NCBI RefSeq assembly: GCF_013340935.1
Contig: NZ_WHOS01000001.1
Location: forward strand, 310,001-374,000
Length of the DNA: 64,000 nt
Source: Azospirillum melinis
Lineage (GTDB): Bacteria > Pseudomonadota > Alphaproteobacteria > Azospirillales > Azospirillaceae
Direction: 5' to 3'
Shown here: piece after piece, positions 8,573-18,545 of the stretch
How the letters are laid out: every line of letters starts with the position of its first letter
Numbering within the stretch: the first letter of the stretch is position 1
Translations under genes and position numbers: made by a program
Notes under the pieces: generated by a model
The model's input: the letters and a program-made list of their open reading frames with translations, nothing else
Told to the model about the DNA's origin: nothing
The model's database searches: none

Positions 8573-8700
8573 GGTGGCGCGGTTCATCCGTGACAGGGTG
8601 GCGCCACAATCGATCTCCCGATTGCATCATCACTGCTGATGAACCTCTTTCGTACTGTGCCTTTGCGCCCGGCGGCCTCAGCCCCCGGGCGCATTTTTTT
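8573..8700 (+). ncRNA. Candidate structured RNA (sRNA or folded 3' UTR) ending in an intrinsic terminator
   Basis: After the RND stop comes a 128-nt segment packed with perfect complementary arms. GTGGCGC (8574-8580) pairs with GCGCCAC (8601-8607). GGTTCATC (8581-8588) pairs with GATGAACC (8638-8645). CAATCG (8607-8612) pairs with CGATTG (8619-8624). TCATCA (8627-8632) pairs with TGATGA (8637-8642) around a CTGC loop. A strong terminator then ends at 8700. Some arms compete, which allows alternative folds. There is no good open frame, and the next gene is convergent. I do not recognise a known RNA family and no convincing promoter is visible. Confidence 0.35.
8665..8700 (+). terminator. Rho-independent terminator after the RND operon
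   Basis: GCGCCCGG (8665-8672) pairs with CCGGGCGC (8685-8692). The stem is followed directly by A and seven T residues (8693-8700). It lies 130 nt after the RND stop and 6 nt before the end of the convergent acyltransferase gene. Confidence 0.85.
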
Positions 8701-8705
8701 GGGCG

Positions 8706-9860
8706 TCAGTCCGCCCGTCTGCCCGCCATCGCCAGCGTCGGCCGGCCGAAGCGCGGTCCGTCCCGCAGAAGGCGCCGGCCGCCGACCTCGATCCGCCGAT
8801 AGGCCGGGCCGGCCATCAGCAGGCAGGCCGTGACCATCGCCACCAAGAGCGCCATCGACCAGCCGCCCGGCAGCGCCTTGCGGTCATAAATGCCGAGCCC
8901 CAGCCCCAGCAGCCGCGTGGTGGCATATTCGACGAAGCCGTGGATCAGGTAGAGCGAATAGGACACCTCCCCCAGCCAGACCAGCGGCCGGACATTCAGC
9001 ATCCCCGCGGCCCGGCCGTGATTGGCGACAGCCGCCAGGATCAGCAGGGCGAACAGGGGCACGGCCAGCAGGTCCGGCCCGCCGGAGTGCAGGAGCAGCA
9101 GGATCGCCACCACCACCCCGGCCATCGTCAGGTCGCTCGACAGCACCGACGCGGCAAGCCCGCTGCGGAAGGCACTGTAGAGCAGAGTGCCCAGCAGGAA
9201 TTCCGGCAGGCAGCGCAGCAGGGTCTGCGGACCGTCCCACTGGTTCAGATTGTCCTGCGTCGCCCAGGCCAGCGCAAAGAGCGTCGCCAGCGCACCGACC
9301 GCCAGCAGGGCCTGCGTCCGGCCGCTCGACCGCCAGACCCAGGGCAGCGCGAAGGGGAAGACCAGATAGGCCATGAACTCCAGGCTGATCGACCAGGCCG
9401 GATAATTCCAGCTCAGCATGCTGGCATAAAGGCCCTGGAGCATGAACAGGTTGGCGACCAGGGCCCAGACCGATTCAGCCCCTTTCAGCGGGATTGCCGG
9501 GAAGCTGCCGGTGGCGGCGTACTCCACCGCGCGGACTGCCAGCGCCGTCGCCACGAACAGCAGCAGGACCGCCAGATGCAGCGGATAGAGCCGGGCGATG
9601 CGCGCCCGCAGGAAGCTCCAGTATTTGTCGCCGACCGAGTCCGTGAAGGTGCCGTGATAGACATGCGTCAGCACAAAGCCGCTGAGCATGAAGAACAGGT
9701 CGACGGCCAGATATCCCTTCTGAACCAGATGCGTGTAGCTGTCGGGATGCAGGTTGGGGAAATACTGGAAGCTGTAGTGGTACAGCACCACCCACAAGGC
9801 CGCGATGCCGCGCAGCGGGGTCAGGGAGTGGAGGTGGCCGGGGTTGGTCTGCGTGCTCAT
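8706..9860 (-). CDS. Acyltransferase-3 family membrane protein (OafA-like)
   Basis: This 384-residue polytopic membrane protein has the acyltransferase-3 signature at its start (LTPLRGIAALWVVLYHY), then DLFFMLSGFVLTHVY around residues 55-69 and about ten hydrophobic segments. Family members O-acylate surface glycans such as lipopolysaccharide, exopolysaccharide or Nod factor. A C-terminal hydrophilic tail with basic residues remains in the cytosol. It is a single minus-strand gene, convergent with the RND operon and preceded by a 265-nt gap. The glycan target is unknown. Confidence 0.85.
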   Translation of the reverse strand: MSTQTNPGHLHSLTPLRGIAALWVVLYHYSFQYFPNLHPDSYTHLVQKGYLAVDLFFMLSGFVLTHVYHGTFTDSVGDKYWSFLRARIARLYPLHLAVLLLFVATALAVRAVEYAATGSFPAIPLKGAESVWALVANLFMLQGLYASMLSWNYPAWSISLEFMAYLVFPFALPWVWRSSGRTQALLAVGALATLFALAWATQDNLNQWDGPQTLLRCLPEFLLGTLLYSAFRSGLAASVLSSDLTMAGVVVAILLLLHSGGPDLLAVPLFALLILAAVANHGRAAGMLNVRPLVWLGEVSYSLYLIHGFVEYATTRLLGLGLGIYDRKALPGGWSMALLVAMVTACLLMAGPAYRRIEVGGRRLLRDGPRFGRPTLAMAGRRAD

Positions 9861-10032
9861 GGCGCAGGCTCCGGCCGCTCAGACCGATGGAACCTGCCCG
9901 CTCGGTGGGATCTGGTCCGAGCAGGATTGCCTGGGCGCGGCCATCGGCCGCCCCGCCTTGAAGCCCGCACCCGTGTTCCAGCCGAGACCCTTCGAAACCA
10001 CGTCAACCTCCAGCCGTTACGCCGCGCGACAC

Positions 10033-10050
10033 CCGTCCGATGTCGGACGG
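10033..10050. repeat. Perfect 8-bp-arm inverted repeat in the 9861-10125 gap
   Basis: CCGTCCGA (10033-10040), TG spacer, TCGGACGG (10043-10050). It lies 173 nt upstream of the acyltransferase start and 75 nt after the NhaD stop, both on the minus strand. There is no T tract in either direction, so an operator is more likely than a terminator. The rest of this 265-nt gap shows no gene. Confidence 0.5.
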
Positions 10051-10125
10051 AAAGGCGGCCCCAGTGCGGGTTAACGGCGGAGGTGACGATTGGTTTCGCC
10101 GGCGGCTGTTACAGATTGAGGACCG

Positions 10126-11616
10126 TTACAGGAAGAAGACCAGCGTGGTGAGCCCCAGCAGGGGCACCAGGATACCGAAGGACCAAGCCATGTAGCCGAA
10201 GAAGCTGGGCATGGCAACGCCGCGCTCCTCGGCAATCGCCTTGACCATGAAGTTGGGAGCGTTGCCGATATAGCTGTTGGCACCCATGAACACCGCACCG
10301 GCCGAGATGGCGGTCAGCGTCAGCGACAGATCCGTCATCAGCACCTTTGCGTCGCCGCCGGCGGTGTTGAAGAAGATCAGGTAGGTCGGCGCATTGTCGA
10401 GGAAACTGGACAGGATGCCGGCCGCCCAGAAATAGGCGGCGGGGTTCGGCTTCCCGCCCTCGTTCACCGCGGAGATGATGGCGCCCAGCGCGCCGTCGGT
10501 GCCGGCCCGCAGGATGGCGATGGCCGGAATGATGGTCAGGAAGATGGCGGCGAACAGCTTCGCCACCTCCAGGATCGGCCCCCAGCTGAAACCGTTCAGG
10601 CGGCGGCTCTGCTTGCTGGTCAGCGCCAGCGACAGGCCGGTGATGCCAAGCAGCAGCAGGTTCGACACGATGGTCTCCAGCGGCACCGGCACATGGTACA
10701 GCGTGACGCCCGTTCCCGGATGCCAGATGCCGCTGAGCAGCACCGCGCCGACGATGGCGATCAGCAGCAGCAGGTTGACGCTGCCCTCGATGCGGATCGG
10801 TTCGCGCTCGTGCACGCCCTCGATCAGCGGGTGCTTGCCCGGGTCGCGAGTGTGCAGGAAGAGGTCGAGCGCGAAATAGATCGCCAGCAGCAGGCCCGAC
10901 AGGAAGGCCATCGGCGCCAGCAGATGCACCGTCGGCCAGAAGAAATCGACGCCCTTCAGGAAGCCCAGGAACAGCGGCGGGTCGCCCAGCGGAGTCAGCG
11001 ACCCGCCGACATTCGACACCAGGAAGATGAAGAAGACGACCGTGTGGACCTTGTGGCGCCGATGCTCGTTCGCGCGCAGCAGCGGGCGGATCAGCAGCAT
11101 CGAGGCGCCGGTGGTCCCCATCAGGCTGGCAAGCACGGTGCCCAGCGCCAGCCCGACCGTGTTGGCCATCGGCGTCCCCACAAGCGACCCTGCCAGCCGC
11201 ACACCGCCCGCGACCGTGAACAGCGCGGTCAGCAGAACGATGAAGGGGATGTATTCCAGCAGGACCGTGTGCAACAGCTCGTAGGTGGCGAGCTCGACCC
11301 CGAAGGTCGCGGCGAAGGGAACCAGGAAGGCCAGGGCCCAGGCCGCCGAAATCTTGCCGAAATGATGGTGCCAGACCATCGGCGCCAGCAACGGGAACAG
11401 CGCGATCGACAGCAGGATGCCGGCGAAGGGTACCACCCACGCCGCACTCATCAACCGCCCGTCCAGATGCGGCACGCCGGCATGGGCGACCTCCGCCGCC
11501 ACCTCCGCGGCTTGCACCCCATGCGTGCCCAGCAGCACGCTGCCGACGGCGAGCGTCACGCCGACAGCGGTCGGAAGGATGGATGGGCGGCGTCGGTGCG
11601 TGGGAGAATTGATCAT
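10126..11616 (-). CDS. nhaD: NhaD-type sodium:proton antiporter / ion transporter superfamily
   Basis: This 496-residue membrane protein has a short N-terminal signal-like segment and about 12 helices. Motifs include FFIFLVSNVGGSLTPLGDPPLFLGFLKG and, in the second half, ILSSFLDNAPTYLIFFN, both typical of the NhaD/ArsB/CitM superfamily. NhaD proteins expel sodium in exchange for protons at alkaline pH. The gene follows the TRAP-DUF1850 block on the same strand with a 114-nt gap and may be part of that transcription unit. An anion or organic-acid transporter of the same superfamily is the alternative. Confidence 0.78.
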   Translation of the reverse strand: MINSPTHRRRPSILPTAVGVTLAVGSVLLGTHGVQAAEVAAEVAHAGVPHLDGRLMSAAWVVPFAGILLSIALFPLLAPMVWHHHFGKISAAWALAFLVPFAATFGVELATYELLHTVLLEYIPFIVLLTALFTVAGGVRLAGSLVGTPMANTVGLALGTVLASLMGTTGASMLLIRPLLRANEHRRHKVHTVVFFIFLVSNVGGSLTPLGDPPLFLGFLKGVDFFWPTVHLLAPMAFLSGLLLAIYFALDLFLHTRDPGKHPLIEGVHEREPIRIEGSVNLLLLIAIVGAVLLSGIWHPGTGVTLYHVPVPLETIVSNLLLLGITGLSLALTSKQSRRLNGFSWGPILEVAKLFAAIFLTIIPAIAILRAGTDGALGAIISAVNEGGKPNPAAYFWAAGILSSFLDNAPTYLIFFNTAGGDAKVLMTDLSLTLTAISAGAVFMGANSYIGNAPNFMVKAIAEERGVAMPSFFGYMAWSFGILVPLLGLTTLVFFL

Positions 11617-11730
11617 CGGTCCGGAAAATAGGCTGACGAAAGGAACGGGAGTATGCGGACTGACGCAGCGTAAGCCAAGCCGGAAGGGGCGGCGACGACA
11701 CGAACTTTCGTATGCGGGTATGCGCCGGCC

Positions 11731-12108
11731 CTATGGGCAGGCCCGCAGGGTGATGGCCCGATCCGCCATCCCCGTCCAGCCGGAGAGCGGCCGACAGTTA
11801 CCGCCCGCACACAGCCGATGCTCTGCGGTGAATCCGGATGCCGCCAGCGTGACGCTGTCCTGCGGCGGCAGGTCCGGCCTCCAGGCCATCCAGCCATCCG
11901 CGGTCATCCGGGCATCCGGGCCGGGCTCCATGCCCGCACCGGTGCCGCGGATTCGTGCCTCCACCAGACGCAAGCGTCCCGCATCTATGCTCCACTGCTC
12001 CCGCCACTCCGTCTTCTCGATGGAGTGGGTCCAGGACAGGGTGAACGCCGCCCCCGGCAGCGAGGCCAGCAGCGCGCCGCCGAGAGCGAACAGGCAGAGA
12101 CCGCTCAC
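11731..12108 (-). CDS. DUF1850 protein linked to the TRAP permease
   Basis: This is a 125-residue protein with an N-terminal hydrophobic signal segment, then FTLSWTHSIEKTEWREQW and RLVEARIRGTGAGMEP, which is the DUF1850 pattern. Such proteins are routinely encoded next to fused TAXI-TRAP permeases, but their role is unknown. The start is GTG at 12108, one nucleotide after the permease stop, so translation is probably coupled. Two cysteines near the C terminus (LCAGGNC) could form a disulfide outside the cytosol. Confidence 0.82.
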   Translation of the reverse strand: MSGLCLFALGGALLASLPGAAFTLSWTHSIEKTEWREQWSIDAGRLRLVEARIRGTGAGMEPGPDARMTADGWMAWRPDLPPQDSVTLAASGFTAEHRLCAGGNCRPLSGWTGMADRAITLRACP

Positions 12109-12109
12109 C

Positions 12110-14203
12110 TCACGCCGCGGCGGCGGTCGGCACGCTCCGGCGCCGGTGCTGCCACAGCAGGAACAGGACGGTCATGACGAAGGCGGCCTCGTCGGTCAGG
12201 GGCAGCGCCACGATGAACAGGAAGGAGGCCGCTGCGGCATAGAGCCGGGCGACCAGAGACAGCGGCGTCCAGAAGAAGCCGATGGTCGCGGCCCCCCACA
12301 GGGCGATGGCGACGCAGGCCTTGACGAACACATAGGCCACCGCCAGCCAGCTCCCGCCTTGCAGCACCAGCGCCGGATCATAGACGGCCATGAAGGGCAC
12401 GACATAGCCCGCCATCGCCACCCGCGTCGCGATCCAGCCGATCTCCATATGGTCGGCCTTGCAGATCGACGAGGCCGCCAGTGCCGCCAGGGCGACCGGC
12501 GGGGTCAGGTCGGCCATGATGCCGAAATAGAAGACGAACATGTGGCTGACGATCAGGGGCACGCCCATGGTCAGCAGGGCCGGCGCCGCGATGGACGCGG
12601 TGATGATGTAGTTGGCCGTCGTCGGCAGGCCGGTGCCCAGCACGATGCAGGCGATCATCGTCAGCACCAGCGCCGCCAGCAGATTGCCGCCCGACCAGTC
12701 GACGATGGTCGAGGCGAAGCTGGACGCCAGCCCGGTCAGCGTCATCATGCCGATCAGCACGCCGACCAGCGCACAGGCGACGCCGACGCCGACCGCGTTC
12801 TTGGCGCCGTCGGCGATGCTGTTCACCACCAGCGTAAGCGTCTGCCGGCCGCCCTTGAACAGCAGGCAGGGGATGATGAGCAGCACGACCATGGTGAAGG
12901 CCAGATGCTCGGTCCGGAACCCCAGCTTCCAAAGTCCGGCGGCCACCAGCCCGACCGCGACCCAGAAGGCGACGCGCAGCGCCATCGGCCCGATGGTGCC
13001 GACGATGGTCGTGCCAAGGATCAGCGCCGCGGTCGCCGCGATGCCGATGACGCCCGCGAACAGCGGCGTGAAGCCGGAGAACAGCAGATAGATCAGCGCC
13101 GCCAGCGGCAGGATGAGGTACCAACCCTCCACCACGGCCCGCAGCGCGCTGGGGCACTGGTCCTTGGGCAGCCCGACGAGGTTGCGCATCCCCGCCTCCA
13201 GATGGACCATCCAGAAGGCGCTGCCGAAATAGAGGATGGCCGGGATCGCCGCGGCGATGGCGACCTCGCTGTAAGGCACGCCGATGGTTTCCGCCATGAT
13301 GAAGGCGGCCGCCCCCATCACCGGCGGCATCAACTGCCCGCCCATGCTCGCCGTGGCCTCCACCGCACCGGCGAAGGCTGGGCGATAGCCGAAGCGCATC
13401 ATCAGCGGGATGGTGAACTGCCCGGTGGTCAGGACATTGGCGACGCCCGACCCGTTGATGGTGCCCATCAGGCCTGACGAGATCACTGCCACCTTCGCCG
13501 GTCCGCCCTTGGCGTGGCCGACGAGGCCGAGCGACACGTCGTTGAACAGCTTGATCATGCCGGCGCGTTCCAGGAAGGCGCCGAACAGGATGAACAGGAA
13601 GATGTAGCTGGCCGACACGAAGGTCGGCGTGCCGTAAAGCCCCTCCGTCGACAGGTAGAGATTGTCGATCACCTGATCGATGTCGTAGCCACGGTGGGCG
13701 AGCCCGAAGGGCAGATGGCGGCCGAACAGGGCGTAGGGGATGAACACCCCGCACATGATCGGCAGCGCCAGCCCCATGATGCGCCGCGCCGCCTCGAACA
13801 CCAGCGCCACCGCGACGGTGCCGACGATCAGGTCGGTGGTGTTGGGGTCGCCCGCCCGCTGGATCAGCTCGACCTCGAACACGTAATGATACAGGCCGAC
13901 GCCGAAGGCGGTCAGGCCCAGCAGCCAGTCGTACCAGGGAACCCGTCTGCGCTCCGCCGTCTGGCGGAAGCCGAACAGGGTGAAGGTCATCAGCAGCAGG
14001 AAACCGACATGGACCGCCCGCACCACCATGGTGGAGACCGGGTTGAAGGCGGCGGTCCAGATCTGGAAGGCGGAGAAGGCGACGGCGATGGCGAAGACCG
14101 CCCGCCCGTCGAACCCTTCGAATGCGGCCACCGTCGCCGGATTTTCCCGGTCAATGGCCTGGCGGATCTCGGAGTCCGCCTGATTTTTCTGTGCGCTCAC
14201 CAC
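12110..14203 (-). CDS. TRAP transporter fused permease (4TM + 12TM)
   Basis: This 697-residue protein fuses the small and large TRAP membrane subunits. An N-terminal four-helix region (residues about 25-190) precedes a DctM-like part with GTINGSGVANVLTTGQFTIPLM and VEATASMGGQLMPPVMGAAAFIMAE. It imports a substrate handed over by the TAXI binding protein, driven by an ion gradient. Two adjacent GTG codons (14203, 14200) follow GGAGAAG; either could be the start. It lies 22 nt after the binding-protein gene and 1 nt before the DUF1850 gene. Confidence 0.92.
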   Translation of the reverse strand: MVSAQKNQADSEIRQAIDRENPATVAAFEGFDGRAVFAIAVAFSAFQIWTAAFNPVSTMVVRAVHVGFLLLMTFTLFGFRQTAERRRVPWYDWLLGLTAFGVGLYHYVFEVELIQRAGDPNTTDLIVGTVAVALVFEAARRIMGLALPIMCGVFIPYALFGRHLPFGLAHRGYDIDQVIDNLYLSTEGLYGTPTFVSASYIFLFILFGAFLERAGMIKLFNDVSLGLVGHAKGGPAKVAVISSGLMGTINGSGVANVLTTGQFTIPLMMRFGYRPAFAGAVEATASMGGQLMPPVMGAAAFIMAETIGVPYSEVAIAAAIPAILYFGSAFWMVHLEAGMRNLVGLPKDQCPSALRAVVEGWYLILPLAALIYLLFSGFTPLFAGVIGIAATAALILGTTIVGTIGPMALRVAFWVAVGLVAAGLWKLGFRTEHLAFTMVVLLIIPCLLFKGGRQTLTLVVNSIADGAKNAVGVGVACALVGVLIGMMTLTGLASSFASTIVDWSGGNLLAALVLTMIACIVLGTGLPTTANYIITASIAAPALLTMGVPLIVSHMFVFYFGIMADLTPPVALAALAASSICKADHMEIGWIATRVAMAGYVVPFMAVYDPALVLQGGSWLAVAYVFVKACVAIALWGAATIGFFWTPLSLVARLYAAAASFLFIVALPLTDEAAFVMTVLFLLWQHRRRSVPTAAAA

Positions 14204-14225
14204 GGCTTCTCCGCCCGTCAGTTTT

Positions 14226-15200
14226 TTACATTAAGCCCTTTTCCTTGAAGTACTTGATGGCGCCCGGATGCAACGGCACCGGCGACTGGGTGGCGGTCTG
14301 GTCGAGCTTGATCTGCTTGGCGGCGACATGCGCGGCGGCCAGCGCGTCGAGATTCTCGAACAGCGTCTTGGTCATCGCATAGGCCGCATCGTCCGACACA
14401 CCGGAGTGGCTGACCAGCAGGTTGCGGACGGCGGCGGTCGGCACGGCCTCCGTCTGGCCCGGATAGGTGCCGGCCGGGATCGTTTCGGTGATGTAGGCGG
14501 CATCGCCGACCTTCTGCACCAATTCGGCTGGAATGCTGACGACGGTGATCTCCTGGGACGAGGACAGATCCTTGATCGCCGCAACGCCGAGGCCGGCGGA
14601 AATCAACGTCGCGTCGAGCTGGCGGTTCTTGATCAGATCGACCGACTCGCCGAAGGGCAGATACTCAGTCTTGGCGAAATCCTTATAGGTCAGGCCGGCG
14701 GCGCCGAAGATGGCCCGCGCGTTCAGCTCCGTCCCCGACTTCGGTGCGCCGACCGACACCCGCTTTCCCTTCAGGTCGGCCAGCGTCTTGATGCCCGATT
14801 CCTTGGCGGCGACGACCTGGATGTAGTTGGGATAGATGGCGGCGATAGTGCGCAGCTTGTCCAGCTTCTGCTTGAAGCCGACCTCCTCGTTGCCCTTCCA
14901 GGCATCGCTCAGCGAATCGCCCAGCGTAAAGCCGATCTCGCCGCGCCCGGCCTGGAGCAGGTTGAGGTTCTCGACCGACGCCTTGGTCGCCTGCGCCGTC
15001 ACCTTCGCCCCCGGCAGCGCCTTGCCGTACACGTTGGAAAGCGCCACTCCCAGCGGGTAATAGACGCCGCTGGTGCCGCCGGTCAGAACGGTGATGAAGG
15101 TCTCCGCCTGCGCCGGAAGTGCGGCGAGGCCAAGGCTGACGCCGAGGCCGGCAGCCGTGCACAGGGCCAGGACGCGACGCTTCACAGATGGGCGATTCAT
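14226..15200 (-). CDS. TAXI-family TRAP solute-binding protein
   Basis: This 324-residue periplasmic binding protein has a clear Sec signal peptide ending near ALPAQAE. The mature part begins FITVLTGGTSGVYYPLG, the TAXI-family signature, and continues with ATKASVENLNLLQAGRGEIGFTLGDSL. The ATG at 15200 has GGGGAGAG upstream. The open frame runs 45 codons further up but without similarity. It is the first gene of the TRAP operon and divergent from the cox-type hydroxylase genes. Known TAXI ligands include glutamate-like and dicarboxylate compounds; this ligand is unknown. Confidence 0.92.
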   Translation of the reverse strand: MNRPSVKRRVLALCTAAGLGVSLGLAALPAQAETFITVLTGGTSGVYYPLGVALSNVYGKALPGAKVTAQATKASVENLNLLQAGRGEIGFTLGDSLSDAWKGNEEVGFKQKLDKLRTIAAIYPNYIQVVAAKESGIKTLADLKGKRVSVGAPKSGTELNARAIFGAAGLTYKDFAKTEYLPFGESVDLIKNRQLDATLISAGLGVAAIKDLSSSQEITVVSIPAELVQKVGDAAYITETIPAGTYPGQTEAVPTAAVRNLLVSHSGVSDDAAYAMTKTLFENLDALAAAHVAAKQIKLDQTATQSPVPLHPGAIKYFKEKGLM

Positions 15201-15546
15201 GGTGGCTCTCCCCGTCATCATTGCCGTGCCCGGATCGTTGCCGGGCGGATTTATTTGTGGACCCACAGAGCGTGGGCAGCCCCAACCCACTGTAACGCGC
15301 CACAAAATTGCGCGCCAGTACGTACAATCCGACATAACGATGGTTGCAATGCCATTCTTTCGGCCAAGCCATGCACAGGCTCCTTGACCTCGAAGGGCAG
15401 AGACCCCCTATCCTTGTGGCACAGGACCGCCGACCGAAGCGGACACCACCATGGCTTCGGCCGACGGCGCGTCAATCGACAGTGATAAGTGCCAACTGCA
15501 CGCCATACGACTGCAAGCCAGACTTCAGCCAGCGGGAGGAAATCCG
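15201..15546. other. 346-nt divergent promoter region between the TAXI-TRAP operon and coxS
   Basis: No gene is seen here. It holds several short inverted repeats: GCCCGG (15228-15233) with CCGGGC (15241-15246), TGTGG-AC-CCACA (15256-15267), and GTACGTAC near 15329. These could serve as binding sites for a regulator of both directions. A TTGACC box lies at 15384-15389, but its matching -10 is poor. Confidence 0.4.
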
Positions 15547-16047
<501 letters not shown>

Positions 16048-16126
16048 GGGCGAATCGCCCAAAGCAGAAAAGATTGCAGTTCAGGCATTTCCGCATCTTC
16101 AGCGTTCCTGTGGGAGGAAACACGAG

Positions 16127-18517
16127 ATGGCGAACCCCAATGGCATCGGCGCCTCTGTGCGCCGGCGCGAAGACCAGCGTTTTCTGACCGGCCGCGGCAA
16201 TTACACCGACGATTTCAAGCGCCTGAACATGACCCATGCGGTCCATGTGCGCTCACCCTACGCCCACGCCCGCATCCTGGGCATCGACTTCACGGACGCG
16301 GCAGCGATGCCGGGCGTGGTCGCCGTGCTGACCGGGGCCGACATGGAAGCCGACAAGGTCGGCAGCCTGCCCTGCGGCTGGCAGATCCATTCCAAGGACG
16401 GCTCGCCGATGAAGGAGCCGCCGCATTACCCGCTTGCGCGCGACCGCGTGCGCTATGTCGGCGATGCGGTGGCGGTGGTGATCGCCGAGACCCGCGAGCA
16501 GGCGCGCGACGCCGCCGAGATGGTGGTGGTCGATTACGAGGAACTGCCGGCGGTGGGGTCCTCCACCCGCGCGGTCGCCGGCGGTGCGCCGCTGGTCCAT
16601 GACGATGCGCCGGACAATGTCTGCTATGACTGGCATCTGGGCGACAAGGCCGCGACGGATGCCGCCTTCGCCAATGCCGCCCATGTCGCGAAGATCGATC
16701 TGGTCAACCAGCGTCTGGTCCCGAACGCGATGGAACCGCGGGCGGCGATGGGCGAGTACGAACAGTCGAACGGCGAATACACGCTGACCACCACCAGCCA
16801 GAACCCGCATGTCACCCGCCTGCTGATGGGCGCCTTCGTGCTGGGCATTCCCGAACACAAGCTGCGGGTGGTGGCCCCCGACGTCGGCGGCGGCTTCGGG
16901 TCGAAGATCTTCCATTACGGCGAGGAGGCCGTCGTCACCTGGGCGGCGCGCAAGGTCGGCCGGCCGGTGAAATGGACCGCCGACCGTTCCGAAAGTTTCC
17001 TGACCGACGCCCATGGCCGCGATCACGTCAGCCACGCTGAACTGGCGATGGATGCCGACGGCAATTTCCTGGCACTGCGCGTCTCGACGCTGGCCAATCT
17101 CGGCGCCTATCTGTCCACCTTTGCGCCGTCGATCCCGACCTACCTCTACGCCACGCTGCTGGCCGGCCAGTACAAGACCCCGGCGATCTATGCCGAGGTC
17201 AAGGCGGTCTTCACCAACACCGCTCCCGTCGATGCCTATCGCGGTGCCGGCCGGCCCGAGGCCTGCTATCTGATCGAACGGATCGTCGATGTCGCAGCCG
17301 GCGTGGTCGGCATGGACAAGACCGAGATCCGCCGCCGCAACTTCGTGCCGAAGGAGGCGATGCCCTACCAGACGCCGGTGGCGCTGCAATACGACACCGG
17401 CGATTTCGCCAAGAACCTGGACATCGCCCTGCCGCTGGTCGACTACCCCGGCTTCCAGCAGCGCCGCGCCGAATCGAAGGCGCGCGGTAAGCTGCGCGGC
17501 ATCGGATTCGCGACCTACATCGAAGCCTGCGGCATCGCGCCCAGCAATGTCGCCGGCGCGCTCGGTGCTCGCGCAGGACTTTATGAATGCGCGGAAGTCC
17601 GTTTCCATCCAACGGGTTCGGTGACGGTCTTCACCGGCGCTCACAGCCACGGCCAGGGCCATGAGACCACCTTCGCCCAGATCGTGGCGGAGCGCTTCGG
17701 CATCCCGATCGAGAATGTCGAGATCGTCCACGGCGACACCAACAAGATCCCCTTCGGCATGGGCACCTACGGTTCGCGCTCGCTCGCGGTCGGCGGGTCG
17801 GCCCTGGTGAAGGCGATGGACAAGGTGGAGCGCAAGGCGAAGAAGATCGCCGCCCATATGCTGGAGGCCGCCGAGACCGACATCGAGGTCAAGGAAGGCC
17901 GCTTCACCGTCGCCGGCACCGACAAGAGCCTGGGCATCGGCGACATCGCCCTGCAGGCCTACGTCCCGCACAATTTCCCGCTCGACGAACTGGAACCGGG
18001 GCTGGACGAGCAGGCCTTCTACGACCCGAAGAACTTTACCTATCCCAACGGCTGCCATGTCTGCGAGCTGGAGATCGATCCGGATACCGGCGTCACCACC
18101 ATCGTCAGCTTCGCCGCGGTGGACGATTTCGGCAACGTCATAAACCCGCTGATCGTCGAGGGGCAGGTGCATGGCGGCCTGGTCCAGGGCATCGGACAGG
18201 CGCTGTACGAGAACTGCGTCTATGACGAGGAGTCGGGCCAGCTCGTCACCGGCTCCTACATGGACTATTGCATGCCGCGGGCGGACGATGTCCCATCCTT
18301 CACCGTGCGCTATCACGAGGACCAGCCCTGCACCCACAATCCGCTGGGCGTGAAGGGTTGCGGCGAGGCCGGGACCATCGGCGCCGCCGCCGCCGTGATA
18401 AACGCGGTGGTGGATGCGCTGTCGGACTATGGCATCACCCACATGGACATGCCGGCGACGCCGGAGAAGGTCTGGCGGGTGATCCGCGACGCCACTCCCG
18501 CCATGGCGGCGGAATAA
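16127..18517 (+). CDS. coxL: Molybdenum hydroxylase large subunit, form II CoxL-like
   Basis: This 796-residue catalytic subunit of the xanthine oxidase/CO dehydrogenase family binds molybdopterin cytosine dinucleotide. The active-site loop reads AYRGAGR from residue 370, the form II signature; true form I CO dehydrogenases have AYxCSFR with the copper-binding cysteine. Other family motifs are [24 protein letters not shown] and [10 protein letters not shown] with the catalytic glutamate at E747. The start at 16127 follows TGGGAGGAAA. Without the cysteine loop, aerobic CO oxidation is doubtful, and hydroxylation of an organic substrate is more likely. Confidence 0.92.
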   Translation: MANPNGIGASVRRREDQRFLTGRGNYTDDFKRLNMTHAVHVRSPYAHARILGIDFTDAAAMPGVVAVLTGADMEADKVGSLPCGWQIHSKDGSPMKEPPHYPLARDRVRYVGDAVAVVIAETREQARDAAEMVVVDYEELPAVGSSTRAVAGGAPLVHDDAPDNVCYDWHLGDKAATDAAFANAAHVAKIDLVNQRLVPNAMEPRAAMGEYEQSNGEYTLTTTSQNPHVTRLLMGAFVLGIPEHKLRVVAPDVGGGFGSKIFHYGEEAVVTWAARKVGRPVKWTADRSESFLTDAHGRDHVSHAELAMDADGNFLALRVSTLANLGAYLSTFAPSIPTYLYATLLAGQYKTPAIYAEVKAVFTNTAPVDAYRGAGRPEACYLIERIVDVAAGVVGMDKTEIRRRNFVPKEAMPYQTPVALQYDTGDFAKNLDIALPLVDYPGFQQRRAESKARGKLRGIGFATYIEACGIAPSNVAGALGARAGLYECAEVRFHPTGSVTVFTGAHSHGQGHETTFAQIVAERFGIPIENVEIVHGDTNKIPFGMGTYGSRSLAVGGSALVKAMDKVERKAKKIAAHMLEAAETDIEVKEGRFTVAGTDKSLGIGDIALQAYVPHNFPLDELEPGLDEQAFYDPKNFTYPNGCHVCELEIDPDTGVTTIVSFAAVDDFGNVINPLIVEGQVHGGLVQGIGQALYENCVYDEESGQLVTGSYMDYCMPRADDVPSFTVRYHEDQPCTHNPLGVKGCGEAGTIGAAAAVINAVVDALSDYGITHMDMPATPEKVWRVIRDATPAMAAE

Positions 18518-18545
18518 GACGGCCGAAGAAGAAGGAGGCTAGAGA

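Noticed and set aside
11417..13477. A 686-codon plus-strand open frame across the TRAP permease
   Set aside because: Its translation is Arg/Gln/His-rich low-complexity sequence typical of antisense GC-rich frames, while the minus strand encodes a clean membrane protein.
15417..15430. A TGGCAC-N-GC sequence before coxS as a sigma-54 promoter
   Set aside because: The spacing from GG to GC is wrong for the -24/-12 pattern and the TTGC part is missing.
16253..18442. A 729-codon open frame on the minus strand across the coxL gene
   Set aside because: It is an antisense shadow caused by high GC; coxL on the plus strand has clear catalytic motifs and a good ribosome-binding site.
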